In this document: positions 1 through 9,182 of the stretch, in pieces | Numbering within the stretch: position 1 is the stretch's first letter | Layout of the letters: every line of letters starts with the position of its first letter | Source of the DNA: Rhizobium oryzicola | GTDB taxonomy: Bacteria; Pseudomonadota; Alphaproteobacteria; Rhizobiales; Rhizobiaceae | Direction: 5' to 3' | NCBI RefSeq assembly: GCF_030504645.1 | Contig: NZ_JAUKWQ010000014.1 | Span: 1 to 64,000 of the forward strand | Length of the DNA: 64,000 nt | Made by a program: the position numbers and the translations under genes | Notes under the pieces: generated by a model | Seen by the model: the letters and a program-made list of their open reading frames with translations, nothing else | Databases searched by the model: none | What the model was told of the DNA's origin: nothing

Positions 1-229
1 CCGAGACACGAAGGGCATATCCCTTGATACGGTCGAGTGGCGCGGCGCTGATATCGGTGCAAAAGCGCCCGTCCCTTCGGGTTTCCGATTGGCGGACGCC
101 CGATGGCGAACCGGTCTCGCCCGATGCGGGAGCATCGAACTTCACCCGTTTCACCACCGGATCGTGCGCGCCAATCGAGAAACAGAATTGACCCGGAGTT
201 TACCGGAAATGCTCTAGAACCCACCGCAT
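1..229. other. left-edge stretch without a supportable gene
   Basis: I see no gene here. Two plus-strand frames are open from the window edge and close at about 191 and 217. A minus-strand frame is also open toward the edge. None shows a recognisable motif, and any gene would run out of the window. Bases 191-216, read on the minus strand, resemble a dispersed element found again at 29522-29547, so part of this stretch may be a rhizobial intergenic repeat and not coding sequence. Confidence 0.4.
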
Positions 230-257
230 AAAAAAGCGGGCGCATTTGCGCGCCCGC
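230..257 (-). terminator. rho-independent terminator of the ABC importer operon
   Basis: Read on the minus strand, a perfect 8-bp GC-only stem (arms 250-257 and 236-243, loop 244-249) is followed directly by six T residues (230-235). It sits about 20 bases past the stop codon of the ATP-binding protein gene and should end the five-gene minus-strand operon. Confidence 0.85.
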
Positions 258-278
258 AACGGTTGGGGGTGTAGCCTG

Positions 279-1406
<1,128 letters not shown>

Positions 1407-1456
1407 GGGGGTCTCCGTTCGCCGGAACGAGCGGCTTAAAATCATGGTCGGAAAAG

Positions 1457-1483
1457 GGGATCGCGGCGCAACACCGCGATCCC
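1457..1483 (-). promoter_or_regulatory. intercistronic hairpin between binding protein and ATPase genes
   Basis: A perfect 10-bp inverted repeat (1457-1466 and 1474-1483, 7-base loop) lies 13 bases past the binding-protein stop. On the minus strand it is followed by CCTTTTCC, a weak T tract. It could act as a partial terminator or as an mRNA-stabilising 3' end, which would make the binding protein more abundant than the ATPase, as is usual for such operons (inference). Confidence 0.6.
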
Positions 1484-1496
1484 GGCGAATGGAGGC

Positions 1497-2732
1497 TTAC
1501 TTGTACTGGTCGAGATCAGCAGCAGCCTTCTTCAGTGCTGCAGCCGGTTCAGCCTTGCCGGTCACGACCGACTGAACCATTTCGATCACGGTGTTCTGGA
1601 AGCCCTTGTAGTCCTTGAACAGCGGCTCCGGACCACCATAGGTGATGCCTTCGATCAGCGGCTTCCAGAACGGATCGGCCTTGACGAATTCATCAACCTT
1701 CGGCGATGGACGCAGAGGAGTCAGGCCTGCATCGCCCTGCAGTTCGTACTCGCCCTGCGGACCCGGCGAAGTGATGTACTTGGCGAATTCGATGGCCTTC
1801 TGTTCAACGCCTGAACCCTTGAAAATGGCCAGCGAGTCGGTGATCAGCAGCGTGCCCGGGCCCTTCGCGGACGGACCGAGTGGCAGGGTTGCGATACCCC
1901 AGTTGATGCTGGTCTTCTTCAGGCGGGACGCCGCACCGGAACCAGCCTGGATCATGCCGACCTTGCCGTCGAGGAAGATGGCGCGAATTTCGTTCTGCTC
2001 GTAAGCCGTTGCGCCTTCAACGGAGTAAGGCGTGATGTCCTTGTAGGCCTGCAGCGCTGCCAGCACTTCCGGGCTATTGGCGACAACCTTGTCGCCGTCG
2101 ATCATCTTGCCGTTGTTGGTGTACACCCAGTGCATGAACTGGTGCATGGTGTTGTCAAAGGTCTTGGCCGGCAGGCCGTAACCGGCAATGCCCGTCTTTT
2201 CCTTGATCTGCTTGGCGAAGGCGATTTCTTCAGCCCAGGTCTTCGGCGGGGTTTCCGGGTCAAGGCCAGCCTTCTTGAACAGGTCCTTGTTCCAATAGAG
2301 AGCCTTGGTGGAGAAAGCGATCGGTACGCCCCACTGGGTGCCGTCGAAAGTAACGGTATCGACGATGTGCGGATAGTAGCTCTTCTTCTCCTCATCCGTC
2401 ATCGGGACCTTGACGATCATGTCGTTCTCGGCGAACTCCTTGAGAGTACGAGAGCCGACATAGGCCATGGCAACCGGTGTGCCGGCAGCAGCCAGCGTCG
2501 TTGCCTTGTCCTGGCACTGCGCCCAGCCCACGACTTCCGGCTTGACCTTCCAGCCGGCATTCTTGCCTTCCCATTCCTTGATGTATTTTTCGTGGATCGG
2601 GTCGATCTTGTCGCCGCAATAGATCCAGGAGATTTCCTTGTCGGCGGCATGTGCCGCCATTGCGCTCAGCATTGTAGTGCCGGCCAGCGCTACGGCATAG
2701 ATCCCAGTCTTGATCGAGATAGTCACGGTCAT
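1497..2732 (-). CDS. sugar ABC transporter substrate-binding protein (family 1)
   Basis: Periplasmic binding protein of 411 residues. The N-terminus is a Sec signal peptide with a hydrophobic core at about 9-27 and an AHA-A cleavage region near residues 27-30. The mature part has the layout of family 1 extracellular solute-binding proteins (MalE/UgpB-like), including a YWNKDLFKKAGLDPETPP segment near residue 150 that is typical of the group. A GGGAG ribosome site sits just before the ATG. It follows the two permease genes and precedes the ATPase. The adjacent divergent operon for N-acetylglucosamine-6-phosphate breakdown suggests GlcNAc or a related amino sugar or chito-oligosaccharide as ligand (inference from context only). 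Confidence 0.92.
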   Translation of the reverse strand: MTVTISIKTGIYAVALAGTTMLSAMAAHAADKEISWIYCGDKIDPIHEKYIKEWEGKNAGWKVKPEVVGWAQCQDKATTLAAAGTPVAMAYVGSRTLKEFAENDMIVKVPMTDEEKKSYYPHIVDTVTFDGTQWGVPIAFSTKALYWNKDLFKKAGLDPETPPKTWAEEIAFAKQIKEKTGIAGYGLPAKTFDNTMHQFMHWVYTNNGKMIDGDKVVANSPEVLAALQAYKDITPYSVEGATAYEQNEIRAIFLDGKVGMIQAGSGAASRLKKTSINWGIATLPLGPSAKGPGTLLITDSLAIFKGSGVEQKAIEFAKYITSPGPQGEYELQGDAGLTPLRPSPKVDEFVKADPFWKPLIEGITYGGPEPLFKDYKGFQNTVIEMVQSVVTGKAEPAAALKKAAADLDQYK

Positions 2733-2753
2733 GCTCCCATTCTCTGTGGTTGT

Positions 2754-3614
2754 TTATTGTTTCACCGCGCCTGCGGTCAGTCCGCTGACGAGATAGCGTT
2801 GCAGGAAGAAGATCACGATCATGGCGGGCGCGATGCCGACAAAGCTCGCAGCCATCAGCTCATTCCAGATCACTTCCTGTCGGCCGAAATAGGCAAACAG
2901 CCCAACCGGCAATGGCATGTATTCGCTCTTGGAATTGAAGGTCAGCGCAAAGATGAACTGCTGCGCATAGGACCCGATAAAGGTGGTGATCGCGACAACC
3001 GTAATGCCCGGCATGGCGATCGGCAGGATCACCCGGCGCAGCGTGTAGAAGTGGCTGGCGCCATCCACGTATGCCGCCTCATCCAGTTCCTTCGGTATGC
3101 GCATCATATAGGTGCGCAGCAGCCAGATGGCAGACGGGATCAGGAATGCAACGCCCGGGACGATCATGGCGAGATAGGTATTCAGCACGCCAAAGGTGCG
3201 CATGAGCCGGAATAGAGGGATCAGCAGCACAGCGCCCGAGAACATGTTGACAGCCAGAAAGGCGCCCAGCAGCGGGCCGCGCCCGCGAAACTCGAAGCGC
3301 GCAAATGCGTAGGCTGCCGGCACCACCAGAACCAGAACAATGCAGGTGACGATACCAGAGATGAAGAAGGAATTGAAGATGTACCAGCCAAATCCCGGCA
3401 CGCTCACCCACATGGTGCGATAAGCCTCGAACGAACCGTTTTCCGGCCAGAATCGATAGGGCGATGAAAACAACTGGCTCAGCGGCTTCAGGGAAACCAG
3501 AAAACCTTCCACGAAGGGCGACAGGACGAAAGTCAGGAACACGGCAATGCCGCAATAGATCCCGACGATCTCGTACCACTTGTAGCGATTGATCAGGATG
3601 GGTGGTTCCTTCAT
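2754..3614 (-). CDS. sugar ABC transporter permease, MalG type
   Basis: Inner-membrane permease of 286 residues from an ATG at 3614, chosen because AGGGG precedes it. The longer reading to 3680 overlaps the upstream permease gene and adds non-homologous residues. About six hydrophobic segments are visible (first around 15-40), and the ATPase-contact EAA loop, KELDEAAYVDGAS, lies at about 175-187. The C-terminal end SGLTAGAVK is typical of MalG-type subunits. It lies 11 bases after the MalF-type gene and is presumably cotranscribed with it. The two permeases should form the heterodimeric channel. Confidence 0.92.
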   Translation of the reverse strand: MKEPPILINRYKWYEIVGIYCGIAVFLTFVLSPFVEGFLVSLKPLSQLFSSPYRFWPENGSFEAYRTMWVSVPGFGWYIFNSFFISGIVTCIVLVLVVPAAYAFARFEFRGRGPLLGAFLAVNMFSGAVLLIPLFRLMRTFGVLNTYLAMIVPGVAFLIPSAIWLLRTYMMRIPKELDEAAYVDGASHFYTLRRVILPIAMPGITVVAITTFIGSYAQQFIFALTFNSKSEYMPLPVGLFAYFGRQEVIWNELMAASFVGIAPAMIVIFFLQRYLVSGLTAGAVKQ

Positions 3615-3625
3615 CGCAGATCCCC

Positions 3626-4510
3626 TTACTTCTTGTCGCCGGCCGAAAGCCGGCTGGTGACGCGGAAATAGCAGATGCAAAAGATCGACAGGAAAATGCA
3701 GATCAGCACCGCGCGGGCCGCGCCCTCACCATACTTCTTCGAGCCAATCGCGGTGCGATAGGTATCGATGATCATGGTCGTGGTTTCGCCGTTCGGTCCG
3801 CCTTGCGTCAAAATCCAGATGATGTCGAAGGAGTTGAATGTGGCGATCAACGACAGCATCGACATGGTGATCATCGACGGCAGCAGCAGCGGGAGGGTGA
3901 TGCGGCGCCAGCGATAGAAACGGCCTGCCCCATCCGTCCAGGCGGCTTCGTAAAGATCCTGGGGGATCGCCTGCATGGCGGCCAACATATAGAGCGTGAC
4001 CATGGGAACGCCGATCCAGACGTCGGTAATGACGGTGGCCCAGAAGGCGGTGGAGCCCTGCGCAAGGAAGGCCACCGGTCCAGACACAAGCCCGACCCGC
4101 TGCAATAGCCCGGAGATCATGCCGAACTGGCCATTATACATCCAGCCCCACATGAAGATGCCAATCGCCATCGGCACGATCCATGGCGGCATCGTCAGCA
4201 CGCGAAACAGTGCTCGGCCTGGCACGGCAGAGTTCAGCATAGTCGCGCCAAACGTGCCGATGATCATCTTGATAGACACAGAAAAGAAGGTCCACACGAA
4301 GGTGCGGATGATGACCTCGGCAAAGGTCGAATTGAAAATCTTCTCGTAGTTTACCCAGCCCACCCATTCCGTTGTGCGCTTCAGCGACGCGTCGGTGAAG
4401 GACAGGATAAACGTATCGACCAGCGGATAGGCGACGATGATCGTCACATAAAGAAGTGCGGGCGCCAGAAGCAGCCAGGCAAAAAGAACGGCGCTGCGTT
4501 GTGCATGCAT
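3626..4510 (-). CDS. sugar ABC transporter permease, MalF type
   Basis: Inner-membrane permease of 294 residues with about six transmembrane segments, the first at roughly 6-30. The EAA loop QDLYEAAWTDGAG is near 184-196. The ATG at 4510 has an AGGGAGG ribosome site at good spacing. It lies 12 bases after the oxidoreductase stop and 11 bases before the MalG-type permease, so it belongs to one tightly packed operon. It is the partner of the 2754-3614 product. The substrate is not visible from the sequence, and an amino sugar is inferred from the neighbourhood. Confidence 0.92.
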   Translation of the reverse strand: MHAQRSAVLFAWLLLAPALLYVTIIVAYPLVDTFILSFTDASLKRTTEWVGWVNYEKIFNSTFAEVIIRTFVWTFFSVSIKMIIGTFGATMLNSAVPGRALFRVLTMPPWIVPMAIGIFMWGWMYNGQFGMISGLLQRVGLVSGPVAFLAQGSTAFWATVITDVWIGVPMVTLYMLAAMQAIPQDLYEAAWTDGAGRFYRWRRITLPLLLPSMITMSMLSLIATFNSFDIIWILTQGGPNGETTTMIIDTYRTAIGSKKYGEGAARAVLICIFLSIFCICYFRVTSRLSAGDKK

Positions 4511-4522
4511 CCTCGCCTCCCT

Positions 4523-5704
4523 TTAAGCGGATTTCGCCTGGGCGAGATTTTCCTTGCCGTGCAGGCAGGCATCATATTGAGCCCAGACCGGCGCAAGGTC
4601 CACGACCTTTCGATCGATGCGGGCCTGATCCATGGCAAGAGCGAGAATGCCGGCCTCGATGGCGTCAAGAGCCGAAACAGGCTGCTTCGCGCCTGTTTGA
4701 ACGAAAGCCAGCACGTCTTCCGCCATCTGCTCGTCGGCACCATAGTGCTGCGATTTTTCCGAAGGCGCTTTGTAGGTGTTGGCAATGACCTTCTCATTGG
4801 TACGGGCGTTGTGCACGTCGAGGAAGCCGCGCACGAAATCGCCTTCCGCCATGCCCTTCGAACCGATCACGCAGAAGCGGCGGAACTGGTCAGGCACGTT
4901 GAGATTGGTGTGGAAGGTCATCGACACGCCGTTCTCGTATTCGATGATCGCCGTCTGGTAATCGATGATATCGGCATCGCTATCGAAGACCTTATCAGCC
5001 CCCATCCAGCCGCTCGGCTTGCGGTGGTAAAGCTCGAGATCATTGATGCCTTCATTCTCCGGCGCATTGGTCGGAACGAAACTCTTGCGACCGCCAAAGC
5101 TCGCAACGAAGCGCGGGCGAGCGCCAACGACACCATTGTAAAGGTCGAGGTCGTGGCAGCATTTTTCCAGCATGAAGCCGCCGGCATAGCGGCCGTAGCG
5201 GCGCCAGTCGCGCATGAAGAACGCGCCGTGATAAGGCTCGATATGCTCGGATGCTTCAATGGAAACGACCTCGCCAAGGCTCCCCTCTTCCTGGGCCCTG
5301 CGCAGGTCGCGGTAGAGCGGCGAATAGCGAAGCACGAGCCCGACCAGCAGCCTCTCATGCCCATATTTGTTCAGGAGGCGCGCAAGCTCCAGGCTTTCCT
5401 CGATCGAGATAACGATCGGCTTTTCGGTGAAGACAGTGAGGCCGGCTTCCAGACCAATGCGGATATGTTCGAGGTGAAGATGATTGGGGGAGCCGATCAT
5501 CAGAAGATCGAAGCTTTCGCCGGCAATCAGTTCCTGAGGCGTAGCGTAGGCCTTACCTGCGGAAATGCCTGCTTCAGTCAGACCTTTCAGTCCTGCGGGG
5601 GCAGGATCGACATAGCCAACGATCTCGAAGGAAGGATCAATCTCACTGAAGACGCGGCCGAGATACCCGAGACGAAATCCAAGCCCGATAATGGCGACCT
5701 TCAT
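4523..5704 (-). CDS. Gfo/Idh/MocA family oxidoreductase
   Basis: Probably an NAD(P)-dependent sugar dehydrogenase, 393 residues from the ATG at 5704, which has a GGGGAG ribosome site. An upstream extension to 5926 has no family similarity. The Rossmann start MKVAIIGLGFRLGYLG is at 1-16. The family TEKP motif at 93-96 supplies the active-site lysine, and the substrate-side motif near 181-187 (KCCHDLD) carries the histidine and aspartate usual in this family. It is the first gene of the importer operon, so it probably acts on the imported sugar or a derivative. That reaction is not part of standard GlcNAc catabolism, so the true cargo may be an oxidisable or modified amino sugar (inference). 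The exact substrate is unknown. Confidence 0.88.
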   Translation of the reverse strand: MKVAIIGLGFRLGYLGRVFSEIDPSFEIVGYVDPAPAGLKGLTEAGISAGKAYATPQELIAGESFDLLMIGSPNHLHLEHIRIGLEAGLTVFTEKPIVISIEESLELARLLNKYGHERLLVGLVLRYSPLYRDLRRAQEEGSLGEVVSIEASEHIEPYHGAFFMRDWRRYGRYAGGFMLEKCCHDLDLYNGVVGARPRFVASFGGRKSFVPTNAPENEGINDLELYHRKPSGWMGADKVFDSDADIIDYQTAIIEYENGVSMTFHTNLNVPDQFRRFCVIGSKGMAEGDFVRGFLDVHNARTNEKVIANTYKAPSEKSQHYGADEQMAEDVLAFVQTGAKQPVSALDAIEAGILALAMDQARIDRKVVDLAPVWAQYDACLHGKENLAQAKSA

Positions 5705-5776
5705 GGCGGTCACGCTCCCCTTTTCGTAATTTATTTTCACAGCCTGCGGCAATTCCGCGAGACCGTCAACATGAAA

Positions 5777-5791
5777 TCGGAAAATTCCCGA
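5777..5791. promoter_or_regulatory. near-palindrome, candidate operator for the importer operon
   Basis: TCGGAAAATTCCCGA is symmetric except for one pair. It lies 73 bases before the ATG of the oxidoreductase gene, where an operator of the leftward promoter would be expected. Which protein binds is unknown. The GntR-type regulator encoded at 6205 is the obvious candidate. Confidence 0.35.
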
Positions 5792-6069
5792 GATCATGAA
5801 AACCATTTTCACAAACACAAAAGGCGAGCATGAGAACCGGCGCGAATCCACGCCACCACTTCTGCACTCCGCTGTTCCACCGAGCAGCATCTGCTGGCCC
5901 CTTGCGGTGACCGCCATCTGCTTCATTATCTTTTATTAACAAACCATACCAAAAAAATGCCAATCGTCTACTGCTTTATCCAATTTTTTCCTCATCTCCC
6001 GTCGGACGCGCGAATTTGTTTTGATTTCCTCCTCCGACGAAGGCGAATGCTAACAACGGGTAAAACCAT

Positions 6070-6098
6070 TTGCGGTTTTGGCATTGCGTTGGTATTGT
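6070..6098 (+). promoter_or_regulatory. candidate promoter of the GntR-nag operon
   Basis: TTGCGG (6070-6075) and TATTGT (6093-6098) are separated by 17 bases and give a plausible sigma70-like promoter. The AAAACC-N6-GGTTTT inverted repeat at 6062-6079 overlaps the -35 element and could be an operator. This is pattern reading only. Confidence 0.4.
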
Positions 6099-6127
6099 TA
6101 TGGTCTTGGAACCGGAGGGAACGGCGC

Positions 6128-6208
6128 ATGGCGGGACGGCATCCTGCAGATGTCCGATCGGCAAATAGCACCCAGGCATGCGAATGCATGAAGGGTGCAT
6201 GCCCATGA
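6128..6208 (+). CDS. 26-residue leader ORF overlapping the regulator start
   Basis: A short frame begins with an ATG preceded by a strong GGAGGG ribosome site (6114-6119, 8-base spacing). It encodes 26 residues, four of them from ACEC and GACP near the C-terminus, and its TGA (6206-6208) overlaps the ATG of the GntR gene (6205-6207) as ATGA. The geometry suggests translational coupling of the regulator to a leader peptide. No homologue is recognised, and it could be fortuitous. The ribosome site here is better than the one directly before the regulator. Confidence 0.35.
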   Translation: MAGRHPADVRSANSTQACECMKGACP

Positions 6209-6954
6209 CCACTGCCCTGCCCCTGTCCGATCTCCAGAATACCAGTGGCGGTCCGCTGTACATGAAGCTGAAGCGAATGATTGAGGAGGCCGTATCGACC
6301 GGCCGCCTGCAGCATGGCGATGCCCTGCCTGCGGAACGCGACATTGCCGATGCCGCCGACATCAGCCGCGTGACCGTGCGCAAGGCCATCGATGAACTGG
6401 TCGATCAAGGCCTTTTGGTCCGCCGCCGTGGATCTGGCACCTTCGTGGTGAAGCCGGTTCCGCGCATGCAGCAGCCGCTGACACGGCTGACCTCCTTTTC
6501 GGAAGACATGCGCCGCCGCGGTATGGTTCCGGGTTCTCGCTGGCTAACCCGTGGACTCTATCACCCGACGCCCGAGGAAACGATGGCACTGGGCCTGAGC
6601 GGCAGCGCGCTGGTTGCGCGGATCGCGCGTCTTCGAACAGCCAATGACATGCCCATCGCCCTGGAGCAGACGAGCCTGCCGGACGATATTCTGCCAAATC
6701 CTGATATCGTTGAGAACTCGCTCTATCAGGTCCTCTCACAACGGGACATACGCCCGGTACGGGCCAACCAGCGCATTTCCGCGGCGCTGCTGCGGGATGA
6801 GGAAACCGAATTGCTGGGCGTACCCTTTGGCTCGGCCGCACTGCGCGTGCAGCGTATCGCCTATCTCTCCACGGGTCGGGTCATGGAAGTCTCGACCGCT
6901 CTTTATCGCAGCGACGCCTATGACCTCGTTGCGGAACTGACCATCGGCTCCTGA
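6205..6954 (+). CDS. GntR family transcriptional regulator with UTRA domain (HutC/NagR-like)
   Basis: DNA-binding repressor of 249 residues. The N-terminal winged helix (about 15-82) shows the GntR pattern, with LPAERDIADAADISRVTVRKA in the recognition region and RRRGSGTFV at the wing. A UTRA effector domain follows at about 95-245. I chose the ATG at 6205, 9 bases after AGGG; ATGs at 6178 and 6199 are alternatives with poorer spacing. It heads the operon with the deaminase, nagA and kinase genes and faces the importer operon, so it most likely represses both in response to an amino-sugar phosphate. HutC-subfamily regulators such as NagR and DasR do this, but the ligand here is inferred. Confidence 0.9.
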   Translation: MTTALPLSDLQNTSGGPLYMKLKRMIEEAVSTGRLQHGDALPAERDIADAADISRVTVRKAIDELVDQGLLVRRRGSGTFVVKPVPRMQQPLTRLTSFSEDMRRRGMVPGSRWLTRGLYHPTPEETMALGLSGSALVARIARLRTANDMPIALEQTSLPDDILPNPDIVENSLYQVLSQRDIRPVRANQRISAALLRDEETELLGVPFGSAALRVQRIAYLSTGRVMEVSTALYRSDAYDLVAELTIGS

Positions 6955-6978
6955 AGCCGCCTTAAATTAGGAAAGACA

Positions 6979-8007
6979 TTGCCCATGACATCGATGATGC
7001 GACAAGAGATCAACGAGATCCCGCAGGCGGCTGCCCGTCTTCTGGCGGATTCCAACGGGGCGATCGCAGAGGCCGGACGTCGCCTGCGCGAACGAGATCC
7101 CGCTGTCGTCGCCACCATCGGCCGCGGTTCTTCCGATCACGCAGCCTATTTCATGAAATACGCCATTGAGCTGGAACTTGGCATTCCGGTTGCTTCGCTT
7201 GGCCCATCGCTGAGCTCCATCTACGAAGTGCCGCTGAAGCTTGAACGTGGCGCTGCAATCGCGATCTCACAATCCGGCGCAAGCCCGGATATCGTATCGT
7301 TGGCGCGCACAACCAAAACCGGCGGCGCTCTTGTGGTCGCGTTGGTCAACACACTGCCTTCTCCGCTTGCCGAGATGGCCGCCATGTCGGTCGATATCCT
7401 GGCCGGCAAGGAAATCGCCGTTGCGGCGACAAAATCCTTCACAAACTCGATCGTTGCCGGCCTGGCCGTGCTTGCCGCCTGGAGCGACAAGCCGGAGCTT
7501 CGTCGTGCGCTTGCCGCCCTGCCGGAGCAACTCGACAGGGCTCTCAGCCTGGATTGGAGCGACTTGGTCGAACCGTTGCGTCACTCCGAATCGCTCTACA
7601 TGCTGGGTCGCGGCCCGACACTGGCGATTGCCTCGGAAGCAGCGCTGAAGTGCAAGGAAACCTGCGAGCTGCATGCCGAAGCCTATTCCTCGGCCGAAGT
7701 ACTACACGGGCCGGTGTCGCTTGTGGCGGCAAACTTCCCCATCATCGCTTTTGCGGCGCGCGACAAGGCGGAGACTTCCATTGCAAGCACAGCCAGCGGG
7801 CTGGTCGCCAAGAATGCAGCTGTCTATCTGACATCAGCCAAGGGTGAGGGCCCGCATCACCTGCCCTTCATCGAAACAGGGCATCCGCTCACCGATGCGC
7901 TTGCGCTGATCGTGCCCTATTATGGCATGGTGGAAGCCCTGTCGCGCGCCCGCGGCTTCAACCCGGACAAGCCGGCGGCGCTGAAGAAGGTCACTGAAAC
8001 GCAATGA
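6979..8007 (+). CDS. double-SIS sugar isomerase/deaminase (NagB-II type)
   Basis: Probably converts glucosamine-6-phosphate to fructose-6-phosphate and ammonia in the cytoplasm. It is 342 residues from a TTG at 6979, spaced 6 bases after AGGA; the ATG at 6985 is the alternative. It resembles the isomerase half of GlmS but has no N-terminal glutaminase, which marks the NagB-II/AgaS-like group. SIS domain 1 shows GRGSSDHAAYF (about 48-58), ISQSGASPDIV (about 96) and AATKSFTNSI (about 149). SIS domain 2 has GRGPTLAIASEAALKCKE (about 212) and AEVLHGPVSLV (about 239). Its stop overlaps the nagA start (ATGA), so the two are translationally coupled. Together with nagA this gives the route from GlcNAc-6-phosphate to glycolysis. 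Confidence 0.88.
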   Translation: MPMTSMMRQEINEIPQAAARLLADSNGAIAEAGRRLRERDPAVVATIGRGSSDHAAYFMKYAIELELGIPVASLGPSLSSIYEVPLKLERGAAIAISQSGASPDIVSLARTTKTGGALVVALVNTLPSPLAEMAAMSVDILAGKEIAVAATKSFTNSIVAGLAVLAAWSDKPELRRALAALPEQLDRALSLDWSDLVEPLRHSESLYMLGRGPTLAIASEAALKCKETCELHAEAYSSAEVLHGPVSLVAANFPIIAFAARDKAETSIASTASGLVAKNAAVYLTSAKGEGPHHLPFIETGHPLTDALALIVPYYGMVEALSRARGFNPDKPAALKKVTETQ

Positions 8008-9182
8008 GTGAAACTTTTGCCGTCATCGGCGGCCGAATCTTCAACGGCGAAAGCTTCGCAGACGGCGAAGCCCTGCTGATCCGTGACGGAAAGATCGAGG
8101 CTGTTGTCCCGCAGGCATCGCTGCCCGCTGATATCAGCCGCATCGATGCGCATGGCGCCTTGGTCGCACCGGGCTTCATCGATCTGCAGGTCAATGGCGG
8201 CGGCGGCGTGCTGCTGAACAACGACCCAAGCGTGCAAGGCATAGCCACGATCTGCGCTGCCCACGCGCGATTCGGGACCACAGCGTTGCTGCCGACCCTG
8301 ATTACCGACAGGCCTGATATCCGCAACCGGACTGTCGCTGCCGCACAACAGGCGTTTCAGCACAACGTGCCCGGCTTCCTCGGTCTCCATCTGGAAGGCC
8401 CACATCTCTCCCTAGCCCGCAAGGGCACGCATGACCCGGCTTTAATCCGTCCTATGACGGACGACGATCTGGATTATCTCGTGAGCGAGGCCCAAGGGTT
8501 CGGCCTGAAGCTCATCACCATCGCGCCGGAAAATGTCACGGAAGCGCAAGTGGCTGCCCTCATCAAGGCCGGTTATGTGGTGAGTCTCGGCCATACGGAT
8601 GTCGGCGCTGAAACTGCCGGTCGCTACTTCCAGGCTGGCGCCAGCATGGTGACGCACCTGTTCAACGCCATGAGCCAGCTCGGCAATCGCGAGCCCGGCG
8701 TGGTGGGTGCCGCACTGGACACGGCCACCGTTTCCTGCGGATTGATCGCGGATGGTTTCCACGTCGATCCCATCTCCATGCACGTGGCACTCCGGGCCAA
8801 GCGTGGACCGGGCCGGATCTTTCTGGTGACGGATGCCATGTCGACCATCGGTACCGATGACACCGGCTTCGAGTTGAATGGAAGGCAGGTCTATCGCCGC
8901 GAGGGACGCCTGACGCTGGCGGACGGAACGCTGGCGGGTGCCGATATCGACATGCTGTCCTGCGTGCGTTTCATCCACGAACGGTTAGAATATTCGCTGC
9001 CGGAAGCGATCTCCATGGCAACGTCCGCCCCCGCCGAGGCCATCGGTGCGACAAGCAAGGGAAGCCTCGTCGCCGGAAAGGATGCGGACTTCATCCTTCT
9101 GTCGGATGATCTCCAGCTGCTGTCGACCTGGATCGGCGGCACCTGCGTCTATGATGCCGCAGGCGGGGGAGCACAAGCATGA
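8004..9182 (+). CDS. nagA: N-acetylglucosamine-6-phosphate deacetylase
   Basis: Hydrolyses GlcNAc-6-phosphate to glucosamine-6-phosphate and acetate. It is 392 residues long, the normal length. An amidohydrolase TIM barrel is indicated by GFIDLQVNGGGG near residue 57, the metal-ligand motif HLEGPHLS near 131, a metal-binding histidine in LGHTD near 196, THLFNAM near 218 and the catalytic aspartate in VTDAMSTIG near 275. The QVNG variant, in place of HxH after the first strand, is typical of single-metal proteobacterial NagA. Both ends overlap neighbours by ATGA, with the deaminase gene before it and the ROK kinase after it. Confidence 0.95.
   Translation: MSETFAVIGGRIFNGESFADGEALLIRDGKIEAVVPQASLPADISRIDAHGALVAPGFIDLQVNGGGGVLLNNDPSVQGIATICAAHARFGTTALLPTLITDRPDIRNRTVAAAQQAFQHNVPGFLGLHLEGPHLSLARKGTHDPALIRPMTDDDLDYLVSEAQGFGLKLITIAPENVTEAQVAALIKAGYVVSLGHTDVGAETAGRYFQAGASMVTHLFNAMSQLGNREPGVVGAALDTATVSCGLIADGFHVDPISMHVALRAKRGPGRIFLVTDAMSTIGTDDTGFELNGRQVYRREGRLTLADGTLAGADIDMLSCVRFIHERLEYSLPEAISMATSAPAEAIGATSKGSLVAGKDADFILLSDDLQLLSTWIGGTCVYDAAGGGAQA

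Larger units (their letters stand above)
5705..6127. other. divergent intergenic region of the amino-sugar locus
   Basis: This stretch separates the importer operon (leftward) from the regulator-catabolic operon (rightward). It holds a near-perfect palindrome at 5777-5791, an A/T-rich stretch around 5925-5960, an AAAACC-N6-GGTTTT inverted repeat at 6062-6079, and a possible sigma70-like promoter at 6070-6098. I see no convincing gene in it. Confidence 0.6.

Noticed and set aside
1..217. Partial gene at the left edge
   Set aside because: Frames on both strands are open for under 75 codons without motif or clear start, and the right part resembles a dispersed intergenic repeat.
6979..8007. Annotation as glutamine-fructose-6-phosphate aminotransferase (GlmS)
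   Set aside because: Only the two SIS domains are present. The N-terminal glutaminase domain with its catalytic cysteine is missing, so a NagB-II-type deaminase is the better call.
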